A DNA stretch of 30,171 nucleotides from contig CAJTUG010000003.1 in NCBI GenBank assembly GCA_910579605.1, positions 9,997 to 40,167 on the forward strand, in the 5' to 3' direction. A model generated the notes under the pieces. It did not search any database. It was not told the origin of the DNA and saw only the letters and a list, made by a program, of their open reading frames with translations. Shown piece after piece: positions 1 to 8,046 of the stretch; position 1 is the first letter of the stretch, and each line of letters starts with the position of its first letter. Origin of the DNA: an uncultured Muribaculaceae bacterium. Lineage in GTDB: Bacteria; Bacteroidota; Bacteroidia; Bacteroidales; Muribaculaceae. The translations under genes were made by a program, and so were the position numbers.

Positions 1-274
1 GGTCGGCTGTTTTATATCCTGCTTGGGCTATTGTTGCTATAATTGCTTTTAATTCGTCGGAGTCTTTGAAAATTGCCTGAGGAGTTATTTTTTGCCGGTC
101 GGAGAGGTGTGAGCTTATGTCGTTTAAGTCACGTTTGCGAATTTGTCCGTTTTCTATCCTTAGGAAAGGCGAGAAATATCTGGATACGTTTCCGAAAACT
201 TGGCTGTGGAAATGACGCCATATTGCTGTGGTGTACCCTTGTAGCGGAGCGGCGAAAACGGGTTTGCAGTGCAT
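1..274 (-). CDS. tRNA-dihydrouridine synthase family protein, 3' part outside window
   Basis: I found this frame by reading the minus strand from an ATG at 272-274. It stays open to the window edge (91 complete codons). The N-terminus reads MHCKPVFAAPLQGYTTAIWR, then a YFSPFLRIENGQ segment and a TPQAIFKDSDELKAII segment. This is the start of the FMN-dependent TIM barrel of Dus enzymes: the AAPLQGYT stretch corresponds to the flavin-binding APMxGVTD motif. Dus enzymes reduce uridine to dihydrouridine in the D-loop or other tRNA loops. The start lies 5 nt beyond the stop of the OstA-like gene, so it is probably the third gene of the surA-ostA-dus transcript. The catalytic cysteine and the C-terminal tRNA-binding domain are not in the window, so the subtype (A, B or C) cannot be assigned. 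Confidence 0.82.
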   Translation of the reverse strand, partial: MHCKPVFAAPLQGYTTAIWRHFHSQVFGNVSRYFSPFLRIENGQIRKRDLNDISSHLSDRQKITPQAIFKDSDELKAIIATIAQAGYKTAD

Positions 275-279
275 GTGGC

Positions 280-2010
280 TCAGAACATTTGGTGGAGTCG
301 GCTCTTTGGTTTTATCTTGATGTAGGGTGGTTTTCGGCCGTTTTCAGACATCATGTCTTCCATTTCTTGAGGGACTGTGAATATACTTTCCGGGCTGTCG
401 GGGCGTACGCCGTCGAACCATTTGAATTTTGGCAGTAGATATTGCGATTTTTTAGAAATGAAAAGCGGAGTGACTGTTCCTTTGCTTTCGGGCCACATTT
501 TAATTTTTTCTGTGGTGCGGCCTTTGAAAAGTGCTTGAAGGAAACTGCTTTCGGCATTTACTATTTTGTTGATAGTGGAATCGTTTTCTTCGGGATACAT
601 TATTATTTCGACGTTGCCGTCGATGTCGAGTTGTCTCATTTCGCCGTTTTTGAAATAAGCAGTCATTTTTTTCCCGCTTATCTGGTTGTAGTGAGGGCCT
701 TCGATATGCTCTGCAGAGAATCCCCAATCTGGAAGGATGGCTCGTTCGATTGTGGAGTCGTTAAGTTTCAGGTCTATTATGTTGCCGAAAATCTGTCGGT
801 TCTCGCTCCATACTACTGGATTGATAAGCATGTGTAGCATGGTGTCTTTTTGTTCAAAGCGCATTGAGTCGCAAATGCCTTGCATGTCTGAGCGGAAGAA
901 CCTGACCCGTGGGTAAACAACTGCCACGTGAGTGGTGTCGAGGCGTATTGTTTCAGGGGTTCCGAGTATTGTGTCGGCGTCTATTAATGTAGAGTCTATC
1001 CGTCGGAAGCTTTGTATATATTTTCCGTGGAGGTATAGTGTGTCTCCTTGAGAGTATTCTCTGAGTTGGGCGTTTCCTGTGACGAATGAGCTGTCGTTGA
1101 TCTCGTCGTAGAATCCGAATTGCCCTCTTATCTCGGCGTTGTGTGCGGAGTCTGTGAGAATCATGTTTCCGAAAGCTTCTCCGAAGCCGGCGAGACGGTC
1201 GTAGAAAATTGTGTCGGCAGTGAGTGTCTGCCCTTGCTTAGTGACTATTGTGGAGCGATCGAATAGTGTTGTTGCCGATGAATCTGTGTCGTATATGCCG
1301 AGGGAGGTGAATATTGTGCCTCTGTCGTTTATGACTTTGCTCGGCGAGTATAGCCTTGCTATTTTTGTGTTTGTATTGTAGAGGAGCGTGTCGGTGTATA
1401 TGTCGAGAGTGTCTTTTGAATCTCTGGAGTTTAGGTGTACGTCGATGTAGAAATTAGCTTCTTTCGTGTTTGGAGCGTATTCGCCTTTGAGGGATGTGAG
1501 AGTGTTGTTTGGGTCTGTTAGCTTTCCTCCGACTTCGTAGTAGCCTAATTCTATGGCCATGTCGTAGACAAAGATGTCGGTTTCAAGTTTCACGTCGCGG
1601 TTTATGAGCTCAACTTTGCGGCCTGGATTAGCGTATAAAGTTGCAATTTCGGCTATTCCGTCGTAGTCTAATTCGTCGGCGTATACGAATAGGGTGTCGC
1701 CTTGCTCCATGCTCACGTTTCCGAAAGCGTTCATGCTTTCGGTTTCGGAGTAGTAGTGGCAACTGTCGCATTTCATGATCATCCCTCCTTTGGTGAATAC
1801 TACGTTTCCAATCAACATCATAAATGAGTCGTTTGGGTTCTTGGTGAGTATGTCGGCCCGGTCGAGGAAAACACGTTGGTCTGTGCTTCTGTTAGCCAAA
1901 GGTATGAGCGGACGGGTAGATGGGCGATTCGGGTTTGGAGAAATAGCCCAAGCCACCAACATTGGTAATGCGGCCAAAAGGAGGATTGCAAAGAAACTTC
2001 TGCGCTTCAT
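280..2010 (-). CDS. OstA/LptA-like LPS transport protein
   Basis: The 576-aa protein has an N-terminal signal sequence (basic MKRRS, then a hydrophobic stretch to about residue 22). Repetitive beta-rich segments follow, with recurring 'ADTIFYD', 'TDTLLYN' and 'VYADELDYD' type strands typical of the OstA-like N-terminal / LptA beta-jellyroll fold. In LPS export, LptA-type proteins form the periplasmic bridge that passes LPS from the inner membrane to LptD. The Bacteroidota 'OstA-like' family is much longer than E. coli LptA (about 185 aa), so it probably stacks several jellyroll units, but this has not been tested here. The 22-nt gap to the upstream SurA-like chaperone gene and the 5-nt gap to dus indicate one transcript. 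Pairing with a periplasmic chaperone supports an outer-membrane biogenesis role. The exact position in the Lpt bridge is inference. Confidence 0.82.
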   Translation of the reverse strand: MKRRSFFAILLLAALPMLVAWAISPNPNRPSTRPLIPLANRSTDQRVFLDRADILTKNPNDSFMMLIGNVVFTKGGMIMKCDSCHYYSETESMNAFGNVSMEQGDTLFVYADELDYDGIAEIATLYANPGRKVELINRDVKLETDIFVYDMAIELGYYEVGGKLTDPNNTLTSLKGEYAPNTKEANFYIDVHLNSRDSKDTLDIYTDTLLYNTNTKIARLYSPSKVINDRGTIFTSLGIYDTDSSATTLFDRSTIVTKQGQTLTADTIFYDRLAGFGEAFGNMILTDSAHNAEIRGQFGFYDEINDSSFVTGNAQLREYSQGDTLYLHGKYIQSFRRIDSTLIDADTILGTPETIRLDTTHVAVVYPRVRFFRSDMQGICDSMRFEQKDTMLHMLINPVVWSENRQIFGNIIDLKLNDSTIERAILPDWGFSAEHIEGPHYNQISGKKMTAYFKNGEMRQLDIDGNVEIIMYPEENDSTINKIVNAESSFLQALFKGRTTEKIKMWPESKGTVTPLFISKKSQYLLPKFKWFDGVRPDSPESIFTVPQEMEDMMSENGRKPPYIKIKPKSRLHQMF

Positions 2011-2032
2011 TTAGCGGCGTTGGATTTATGTT

Positions 2033-3394
2033 TTATTTTTCACGAATCCAACCGTCGTGTTCAAATTCGCAACCGCGCCATCCATCTTCAATTCTGACGT
2101 ATGTGTCGCGGATTTTTTTCTCGAGCCAATCTTTTACGATTTCTTGTTTTTTAGCGTTTTCATACATGTCTTTAATGGTCTGGTAGTCGTCGCCGAGATT
2201 TGCCTGATGGGCGTCGAGGCGAGATGTGAGTTTTACCAGGGCAACAATCTGGCGGTCGCGTTTTGGGTCGCGCATAATGAAAGGCTTGGAAATTTCGCCT
2301 GGTTCAAGTTGAGCGACAGCACGTGCCACTTCTTGTGGCAGCTGCGACATTTCAAAGCGCGTGGTGCCGGTCTGTTGGTTTACCATAACGCCACGGCTGT
2401 AGCGGGTGTCTTTGTCTTGCGAGAAATGCGATGTGGCTTCGTCGAAGGTGAATTTCTTGTTGTCTACAATGTCGGTTCTTATTGAATCGAGGCGCACGGT
2501 TGCGTCTGCGATGTCTTTGTCGGCCACTTTTGGGCGAAGGAGTATATGGCGAGTGTTAATTCGGTCGCCTCGTTTCTCTATTAGCTGGATGATGTGGAAC
2601 CCATATTCGGTTTCTACGATTTTGGATACTTTTTTAGGGTCGTTGAGGTTGAATGCCACGGCGGCGTATTCCGGCACGAGTTGTCCTCGTCCCATGAATC
2701 CTGTTTCTCCGCCGCGAATTCCTTCGGGCGCTTCGGAGTATAGGATTGCCAAAGTTGAGAAATCGCTTTCTCCGCTTGTTATTCTATCGGCGTAGTCTCT
2801 GAGGCGTGCTTTAACGTCGTCGATTTCTTGGCGAGGGATAGATGGGTTTATAGTGAGAATCTGTACTTCCACTTGTAGTGGTACGAAAGGAATGCTGTCT
2901 TTGGGCAGGTCGTTGAAATATCGCCTCACATCTGATGGCGTTACTTTTAGGTTTTTAGTGAGGTTGCTTCTCACTTGTTGCACCCTTGTGCGGTTTCGCA
3001 TGCTTGTGGCGTAGTATTCTCTGATGTCGGGAAAAGCTTTACGGAAATATTGTTCTACCTTTTCTTTTGAGCCGAGGTTTGAGATGAGGAAATTCATTTG
3101 AGCGTCGGTTTGCATCTGCACCATTGATTCCTGCACTTCGATGGTGTCTAAGTCGGCCTGGTGCAGAAATAGACGTTCGATTGCCAATTGCTCGGGTATA
3201 ACGCAGTAGGGATCGCCTACGATGGGTATACGATCGTTCTGCATATCTTGGTATGCCTGTTCGATTTCGGATTTGTAGATTGGTTCGTCTCCGATCATCC
3301 AGGCCACTTCTTCAATGACGTTGGACGGAGTTGCTGCCATCACGACCCCGGCTACAGCAAGAGCCAAGGCGGCAAGTATGGGTTTAGTTTTCAT
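2033..3394 (-). CDS. SurA-like periplasmic peptidylprolyl isomerase
   Basis: The 453-aa protein starts with a classical signal peptide (MKTKPILAALALAVAGVVMA, likely cleaved after AMA or nearby). A SurA N-terminal helical region lies at about residues 25-165. Two parvulin/rotamase (PpiC-type) domains follow at about 175-275 and 280-385. The first carries the conserved GGETGFMGRGQLVPEYAAVA segment and the YGFHIIQL strand. The second begins with INTRHILL. SurA-type chaperones escort unfolded beta-barrel proteins through the periplasm to BAM, and the next gene (OstA-like) and nearby barrel genes fit that role. It is the first gene of its unit, with a Bacteroidota -7 element 23 nt upstream of the ATG. 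The second parvulin domain looks more diverged and may be inactive, as in several SurA homologues (inference). Confidence 0.9.
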   Translation of the reverse strand: MKTKPILAALALAVAGVVMAATPSNVIEEVAWMIGDEPIYKSEIEQAYQDMQNDRIPIVGDPYCVIPEQLAIERLFLHQADLDTIEVQESMVQMQTDAQMNFLISNLGSKEKVEQYFRKAFPDIREYYATSMRNRTRVQQVRSNLTKNLKVTPSDVRRYFNDLPKDSIPFVPLQVEVQILTINPSIPRQEIDDVKARLRDYADRITSGESDFSTLAILYSEAPEGIRGGETGFMGRGQLVPEYAAVAFNLNDPKKVSKIVETEYGFHIIQLIEKRGDRINTRHILLRPKVADKDIADATVRLDSIRTDIVDNKKFTFDEATSHFSQDKDTRYSRGVMVNQQTGTTRFEMSQLPQEVARAVAQLEPGEISKPFIMRDPKRDRQIVALVKLTSRLDAHQANLGDDYQTIKDMYENAKKQEIVKDWLEKKIRDTYVRIEDGWRGCEFEHDGWIREK

Positions 3395-3416
3395 ATGAAT
3401 AGTCCTTGTAAGGATA

Positions 3417-3424
3417 CAAAGTTA
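3417..3424 (-). promoter_or_regulatory. Promoter -7 element for the surA-like/ostA-like/dus unit
   Basis: The minus strand reads TAACTTTG, an exact match to the Bacteroidota -7 consensus TAnnTTTG, 22 nt ahead of the SurA-like ATG. No good TTTG lies at the ideal -33 distance; the nearest is a TGTG about 21 nt upstream. The rest of the 118-nt gap (3395-3512) is AT-rich with no clear terminator for the preceding barrel gene, so read-through from upstream is possible. Confidence 0.6.
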
Positions 3425-3512
3425 CGCCTTTTTTCCTTATCTTTCCACAGTTTAAAACTTTTTATGAAAAAAATAAGGGAAAAAGGTGTCTAAGCAGGAC
3501 TTTTGATAGGTG

Positions 3513-4157
3513 TTACCACTCGTAGCCGAGGGTGAGACCCAAGTTGCTGAGAGAGATTGAGCTGTTGTTCCAGCTGTAGTAGTTGTCGGATGTGATGAGC
3601 TGATATGTCAGGCCAATGTCGAAAGCTTGCCGACCTCCTTTGCCTGTGGGGATTCTGATACCGACCGAGGGTTTGCAGTAGAATTGGGCTGCGTTTGTGA
3701 GGTATCCGTGAGATGTGCATAGGTATGATCGTCCTATCATCCAAGCCGCACCGAGTTTAATGTCGATGTATCCTCCAATAGAAGACGTGTTTCCGAGAAA
3801 GAAACGGAAATCGGTGAAAATCGGGATCATCGCTTTTGTCTGGGAATAGTTCCCGGGTTGGTAGTCTTTGCCGAAATCGGCCGTAGAGTGTGCTACAGCG
3901 ACCCCCATTCCTGCACCCATGAAGAACCACGAAGAATATGTGAATCCTTGGGATGTGCTTATTTCGGCGAAATTGGCTCGGTTTTCGCCTAATCCGGCCA
4001 CTCCCGACAGCTCTACAAATCCTTTGTAGTTGAAAGAACCCGACAAGGCGGGGCCGAGCAGGCTTGAAATCTGATTTGCGGCGGCAATGTATTGAGCTTT
4101 TGCTGCCGGTGCTAAGCAAGCCAATGTTGCGAGCACGAGGAATTTCCGGACTTTCAT
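3513..4157 (-). CDS. Small outer-membrane beta-barrel-like protein (hypothetical)
   Basis: The 214-aa protein has a signal peptide (MKVRKFLVLATLACLAPAAKA) with predicted cleavage before a glutamine (Q22). The mature part alternates aromatic and glycine-rich strands (SGSFNYKGFVELSGVAG, SWFFMGAGMGVAVAH, GGYIDIKLGAAWMIG). It ends in LGLTLGYEW, and the terminal aromatic residue is typical of barrels recognised by the BAM machinery. About eight strands would fit this length, the size of OmpW/OmpX-type barrels. I do not recognise a named family or function. The gene starts 7 nt after the SDR stop, so it is probably the last gene of the envelope operon that begins near 7927. The mature N-terminal Gln makes it a plausible substrate of the glutaminyl cyclase encoded at 18421 (inference). 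Confidence 0.7.
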   Translation of the reverse strand: MKVRKFLVLATLACLAPAAKAQYIAAANQISSLLGPALSGSFNYKGFVELSGVAGLGENRANFAEISTSQGFTYSSWFFMGAGMGVAVAHSTADFGKDYQPGNYSQTKAMIPIFTDFRFFLGNTSSIGGYIDIKLGAAWMIGRSYLCTSHGYLTNAAQFYCKPSVGIRIPTGKGGRQAFDIGLTYQLITSDNYYSWNNSSISLSNLGLTLGYEW

Positions 4158-4164
4158 ATCTGTT

Positions 4165-4905
4165 TTAGCTAAGTGATATCTGGAGATGCCTCCAGAGCGC
4201 GTTTGGTATTAGGTTCCATAGTTTTGATACCACGCACCAACGGGAGTCGATATATGAAACCCTCCTTGCCGAAAGGACTGCGGCTTCTATCTTGGGAGCT
4301 ACGTAGTCTATGCTCATTTCCATGGGGTACTTTTGGTTTTTGTCGAGGAGAGGAGTGTCTACGAACCCCGGGCGAATGTCGGTAATGGAGACGTTTACAT
4401 GTTGGATATGAGCCAATTGGTCTAAGGCTTGGAGGTAGTTCCATTGGAATCTCTTTGAGGCGGAGTATGCCGCCGAGCATCCCAACCCTTTCACTCCTGC
4501 CACAGAGGTTATGGCAGCGATGTGTCCGGTGTGAAGGTTTGCGGTGTCTTTATAGTATTTGTAAGCGGCATTCATGATCCTGCCGAAGCCAATGCAGTTT
4601 ACGGCAAGTGTGTGTTCTGTTTTTGCGTCGTCGAGCTCGGGGTCGTACCATCCGCAACCTGCAGTGTAGAGGAGGTAGTCCATGCCGTCGATCAGTTCTA
4701 TGAGTTTATAGAATTTATCTACGGCGTCTTGAGCTGTGACGTCGATAGCCATGTATTCAATCCTGTCGGGATACAGGTCTTTTATCTGGCGCAATCTGTC
4801 TTCTCGTCGTGCGGCTATTCCCACACGCCAACCGAGTCGTGCAAAATCTGTGGCGATACGCATTCCCATTCCGGAACTTGCGCCTATTATTATAATTTTC
4901 TTCAT
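4165..4905 (-). CDS. Short-chain dehydrogenase/reductase (SDR), NAD(P)-dependent
   Basis: The 246-aa protein has a complete classical SDR layout. These are the glycine-rich cofactor motif GASSGMG at residues 8-14, an arginine pair AARRED at the end of beta 2 suggesting NADP(H) preference, the TAGCG loop near 81-85, catalytic Ser134 (ITSVAG), and the Y147-S-A-S-K151 pair. The substrate cannot be told from sequence. The ATG overlaps the stop of the upstream DUF6048 gene by 4 nt (ATGA), implying translational coupling in an otherwise envelope-protein operon. That context hints at a lipid, sugar or quinone substrate used in envelope building, but this is inference. It has no signal peptide or membrane segment, so it is cytoplasmic. 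Confidence 0.88.
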   Translation of the reverse strand: MKKIIIIGASSGMGMRIATDFARLGWRVGIAARREDRLRQIKDLYPDRIEYMAIDVTAQDAVDKFYKLIELIDGMDYLLYTAGCGWYDPELDDAKTEHTLAVNCIGFGRIMNAAYKYYKDTANLHTGHIAAITSVAGVKGLGCSAAYSASKRFQWNYLQALDQLAHIQHVNVSITDIRPGFVDTPLLDKNQKYPMEMSIDYVAPKIEAAVLSARRVSYIDSRWCVVSKLWNLIPNALWRHLQISLS

Positions 4906-5861
4906 AATGCTATAGAATCAGTTTGACTAAGAGTAGAGTCGGGCAGAGCCGGAGTCTCTGATTCTATAACCTCCGGGAGAGGCAACTTGTTCAAGTGCGA
5001 AATGTCGAAAGTGTATGATACTGATACAGATCCTGAGAAATGGCTGTTTTTCGAACCGAATCCGGGGATATACCAAGGGTCGCCGTATGTGGTTTTGGAC
5101 TGGTGTACTACGGAGTGGTATTTCAGCATCCATCCCACGCTTACCGGCCCGGCTATTTTGACTCTGAGCCCGAGCCCGAATTCAATCCAACCGGCAGTGG
5201 CATTTTGCGATGGTATATTGAAATTTACGGTTTCGTCCCAATAATTGTCGGATAGTTTCACGTTTTTGATCGAGTATGAAAAAGGCGAGAAACCGTATCG
5301 GAATCCTGCAAAAAATTTGTAGTCGGGATTTGAGTTGAAAAGGAAATTATAGTCTGCGCCTATTTTGAAATATACGCTCAGCGGGGAGTTGTAGACGAAA
5401 TTTTCGTTCGGCCCTTTATGGTTTGTGTATCCGAGTCCCATTTCAAAAGTGGGGAAATATCTGTTGTGCAAATCCACTTGTCCCCATATTCCTGCAATCC
5501 CGTGTTGCTGTCCGAATACGCGCATTATTGGGTCCCATACGTCGATACCTGCAGATACTGAGTTGAGGAGGGGGTATTTCATTTTAGGAACACGTTTTAT
5601 GATGGACGAGTCTATCCATTCGGTGTTTGTGGTTGTGTCCACAAAAACAGTAACTCCAGATTCGTTGACATATGACACAGAGTTTGCCCGTCTTTTCGCG
5701 TTGATGCGAGAGGTGTCGTCGCGGGTTTCGTTCACGGCTTGTGTGGTGGTGGCAGGATTGTCTACCGGAGTCATTCGTCGGCGATTGCGCCCCCATGCGT
5801 CGGGCAGTCCTGTCATCGATATTATGGCAGCGATTATGAAAGCGATTGCAAGGCGTTTCAT
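4902..5861 (-). CDS. DUF6048 family outer-membrane protein
   Basis: The 319-aa protein has an N-terminal signal peptide (about residues 1-24) and a low-complexity Thr/Asn/Arg-rich stretch to about residue 75. A beta-barrel-like domain follows from about 95 to 290. The segments RYFPTFEMGLGYTNHKG, YFKIGADYNFLF and FFAGFRYGFSPFSYSI match my recollection of the Bacteroidota DUF6048 family, which is usually encoded next to DUF6452 lipoproteins as here. A short acidic, Ser/Thr-rich tail ends the protein (ALPDSTLSQTDSIAL). No experimental function is known to me. It overlaps its neighbours on both sides by 4 nt (ATGA), so its level is probably tied to that of the DUF6452 lipoprotein. A working guess is that the two form an outer-membrane barrel/lipoprotein complex (inference). 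Confidence 0.75.
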   Translation of the reverse strand: MKRLAIAFIIAAIISMTGLPDAWGRNRRRMTPVDNPATTTQAVNETRDDTSRINAKRRANSVSYVNESGVTVFVDTTTNTEWIDSSIIKRVPKMKYPLLNSVSAGIDVWDPIMRVFGQQHGIAGIWGQVDLHNRYFPTFEMGLGYTNHKGPNENFVYNSPLSVYFKIGADYNFLFNSNPDYKFFAGFRYGFSPFSYSIKNVKLSDNYWDETVNFNIPSQNATAGWIEFGLGLRVKIAGPVSVGWMLKYHSVVHQSKTTYGDPWYIPGFGSKNSHFSGSVSVSYTFDISHLNKLPLPEVIESETPALPDSTLSQTDSIAL

Positions 5862-6382
5862 TGCTGGTCTCCCTCCTCCGGAGTTTCGGGTTCATCGGGG
5901 TCTGCGGTTCGGAAATAGATGAATATCCGTGCCAGGTCCACGTTTGTGATGAGAGAGTCTTCTATAACTACGGAGTCTACGAGGTGGAATGTGTTTTCCA
6001 TTTCCAAGATTCTGAATCGGTACATTGCCCCGCACTCTTCCGAAGCGAAGAAAGGTGTAGATTCGTAGGTGAAGCTTATTGTGTCGTTCAGTTCGGGGTC
6101 GTCGAGACCTTCTTGGGCATAATGGAAGCACCAGCTTGTGTTGCTGTCAGATGCTCGCATTGGCAGGTAAACCTGAGATCCGGAAATTGGTATTACGGAG
6201 TCGTTTGGAGCGCCTATCCCATGGATTTGTAGCCCAGGCACAGAGATGTCGGCTCCATTTCCAGATGAACGGAATTGCGCCAACGGGATAGAGCTTTGGT
6301 TGTCTAAGCAGCCCGAGGAATTGCATGCGCCCAAAAGCAAGGACGCGATTGCCATGGATATGAGAATCGGTTTTTGTTTCAC
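5858..6382 (-). CDS. DUF6452 family lipoprotein
   Basis: The 174-aa protein has an SPII signal (MKQKPILISMAIASLLLGAC) with lipidated Cys20. The residues after Cys20 (NSSG) are not the acidic pattern seen on surface-exported Bacteroidota lipoproteins, so a periplasm-facing location is likelier. The body is beta-rich, with SSGNGADISVPGLQIHGIG, SQVYLPM and a conserved-looking ECGAMYRFRI segment that I associate with DUF6452. It ends in an acidic tail (DPDEPETPEEGDQQ). It starts 4 nt after the glycosyltransferase stop and overlaps the DUF6048 gene by 4 nt. The conserved DUF6452-DUF6048 pairing suggests a joint role at the outer membrane, but function is unknown. Confidence 0.75.
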   Translation of the reverse strand: MKQKPILISMAIASLLLGACNSSGCLDNQSSIPLAQFRSSGNGADISVPGLQIHGIGAPNDSVIPISGSQVYLPMRASDSNTSWCFHYAQEGLDDPELNDTISFTYESTPFFASEECGAMYRFRILEMENTFHLVDSVVIEDSLITNVDLARIFIYFRTADPDEPETPEEGDQQ

Positions 6383-6386
6383 GATA

Positions 6387-7340
6387 TTACAATTCCTCTT
6401 TAATTTCGTATTCGTTTCTTTTTGGCGAGTTCCTCACCACCAGTTCGCCCACGAATCCTGCAAGGAAAAGTTGAGAGCCAAGCAGCATGAGCACCAAAGA
6501 TATATAGAAATATGGAGAATCTGTTACCAGAATATAAGGATGTCCAGAATGCATGTGGTATAGCTTCATGGCACCCACGAGTATCACAGCCACGAGGCCT
6601 AAAATGAACATGAGGCTTCCCAAGAGGCCGAAAAAATGCATGGGCTTTTTCCCGAAACGTCCTGTGAACCATAATGTGAGCAAATCGAGGTAGCCGTTTA
6701 CAAAGCGGTCGAGCCCGAATTTCGTTTTCCCGTATTTTCTGGCGCGGTGATGAACTACTTTTTCTCCTATCTTGTTGAATCCTGCTAATTTGGCCAAGTA
6801 GGGTATATACCGGTGCATATCGCCGTATACTTCAATGTGTTTCACCACTTCTGCCCGGTATGCTTTGAGCCCGCAGTTAAAGTCGTGTAGGTTTTTTATT
6901 CCGCTCACTTTCCGCGCTGTTGCGTTGAAAAGCTTTGTCGGTATGGTTTTCGACAGAGGGTCGTATCTTTTTTTCTTGAATCCTGAGACGAGGTCAAGGC
7001 CGTCTTGAGTAATCATACGGTATAGCTCGGGAATCTCGTCGGGGCTGTCTTGGAGGTCTGCATCCATAGTGATTACCACATTGCCCTTTGCTAATCCGAA
7101 ACCGGTGTTCAGAGCCGGTGATTTGCCGTAGTTTCGGCGGAAAGAAGCCCCTTTTACGTGCGCTGGGTCTGCCTGGCGGAGTTCTTTGACTACATTCCAC
7201 GAATTGTCGGTTGAGCCGTCGTCGATAAAAATCACTTCGTATGAGAAATTATGCTCATCCATTACCCTGGCAATCCACCGGTAAAGCTCAGGCAGGGATT
7301 CTTCTTCGTTGAATAGAGGTATGATAACAGAAATGTCCAT
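6387..7340 (-). CDS. GT2-family glycosyltransferase, GtrB/ArnC/DPM1-like, membrane-bound
   Basis: The 317-aa protein is an inverting GT-A glycosyltransferase. Visible motifs are SVIIPLFNEEESL at the N-terminus, DDGSTD at residues 40-45, FRRNYGKSPALNTG, and DADLQD at 93-98 (metal/nucleotide-binding DxD). Two C-terminal membrane helices lie at about 235-260 and 275-300, followed by a short basic/acidic tail. This is the layout of polyprenyl-phosphate hexosyltransferases (GtrB, ArnC, DPM1), which move a sugar from a nucleotide donor to a polyprenyl phosphate at the inner membrane. The sugar cannot be identified. It lies 26 nt downstream of the DUF4199 gene, an association I have seen in other Bacteroidales. 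A role in supplying lipid-linked sugar for envelope glycans is inferred. Confidence 0.9.
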   Translation of the reverse strand: MDISVIIPLFNEEESLPELYRWIARVMDEHNFSYEVIFIDDGSTDNSWNVVKELRQADPAHVKGASFRRNYGKSPALNTGFGLAKGNVVITMDADLQDSPDEIPELYRMITQDGLDLVSGFKKKRYDPLSKTIPTKLFNATARKVSGIKNLHDFNCGLKAYRAEVVKHIEVYGDMHRYIPYLAKLAGFNKIGEKVVHHRARKYGKTKFGLDRFVNGYLDLLTLWFTGRFGKKPMHFFGLLGSLMFILGLVAVILVGAMKLYHMHSGHPYILVTDSPYFYISLVLMLLGSQLFLAGFVGELVVRNSPKRNEYEIKEEL

Positions 7341-7366
7341 TTTAGTCTAAGGGTTTGGGGCAAGTG

Positions 7367-7927
7367 CTATTTGCCGTTTCGACGGTTTAGGAATGCTTGC
7401 CGGCGGCTTTCGTTGGAGTAGCGCACAGACACACAAGCTGCGGCAATGAGGCTTATGAGCGCACCTAAGGTTATGTTGGCAGTAATGGCTTGAGCGGCGG
7501 TTTGCACGGCCGTAGGCACCGGTGTGGCTTCAAGCAGCCTTGCTAACTCCGGGTTTTGCGTGCCGGCCCCGTTGTTGAGGGCATCGAGCACGAAATCCAA
7601 TTGCTGCTGCATGAAATCGGGGAATACAAAGCGCAACATTATGTATACATATGCGGCAAGTATCACTGCAGCGAGGAAATATGAACCTATCCCCTCTGCC
7701 CACAGCTCTGCAAATGAAACCTTGAAGCCTGTGGAGGCGGCGCTTTCGCGGAGTAGACGATATGTGAAGAATGGCAGAAAAACGCTTGCAGCCAAAACAA
7801 TGACCGATGCTACGGGAAATGCCATAGACATGCCGCTGAGCGTTGCAAGGACTATGAGGTATATACCTATATACAGCCCTTGTGTTGCCGATTTGGCAGC
7901 GATAGACGGAGGGGGAGGGGTGCTCAT
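7367..7927 (-). CDS. DUF4199 family membrane protein
   Basis: The 186-aa protein has four predicted membrane helices: about residues 18-38, 40-58, 78-100 and 150-167. A polar loop between helices 3 and 4 contains NNGAGTQNPELARLLEA. The size and helix pattern fit the DUF4199 family of Bacteroidota. Helices 1-2 are separated only by a few residues and probably form a hairpin. The N-terminus (MSTPPPPS) is proline-rich and cytosolic. It heads the envelope operon and precedes the GtrB-like transferase, so a helper or flippase-like role with that enzyme is possible but unsupported by direct evidence. The start is the first ATG after a matching -7 element at 7957-7964. Confidence 0.78.
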   Translation of the reverse strand: MSTPPPPSIAAKSATQGLYIGIYLIVLATLSGMSMAFPVASVIVLAASVFLPFFTYRLLRESAASTGFKVSFAELWAEGIGSYFLAAVILAAYVYIMLRFVFPDFMQQQLDFVLDALNNGAGTQNPELARLLEATPVPTAVQTAAQAITANITLGALISLIAAACVSVRYSNESRRQAFLNRRNGK

Positions 7928-7956
7928 GTTTTATTTATGCTGGTTCTATATTCACG

Positions 7957-7964
7957 CAAAATTA
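7957..7964 (-). promoter_or_regulatory. Promoter -7 element for the envelope operon (minus strand)
   Basis: The minus strand reads TAATTTTG, matching TAnnTTTG, about 30 nt upstream of the DUF4199 ATG. The -33 region is poor. It lies back to back with the uvrC promoter at 8009-8016, so the 119-nt intergenic region is a divergent promoter region. Confidence 0.5.
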
Positions 7965-8008
7965 GCAAAAAATATCCATACTATGCACCTTTATCGGCTT
8001 AAAGGTGT

Positions 8009-8016
8009 TATCTTTG
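8009..8016 (+). promoter_or_regulatory. Promoter -7 element for uvrC
   Basis: The plus strand reads TATCTTTG, matching TAnnTTTG, 30 nt ahead of the uvrC ATG at 8047. I find no clear TTTG at the ideal -33 distance. No LexA-like operator is obvious in the 40 nt around it. Confidence 0.55.
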
Positions 8017-8046
8017 TACGATTTTGGGTGCTAAAACAGAAAACCG

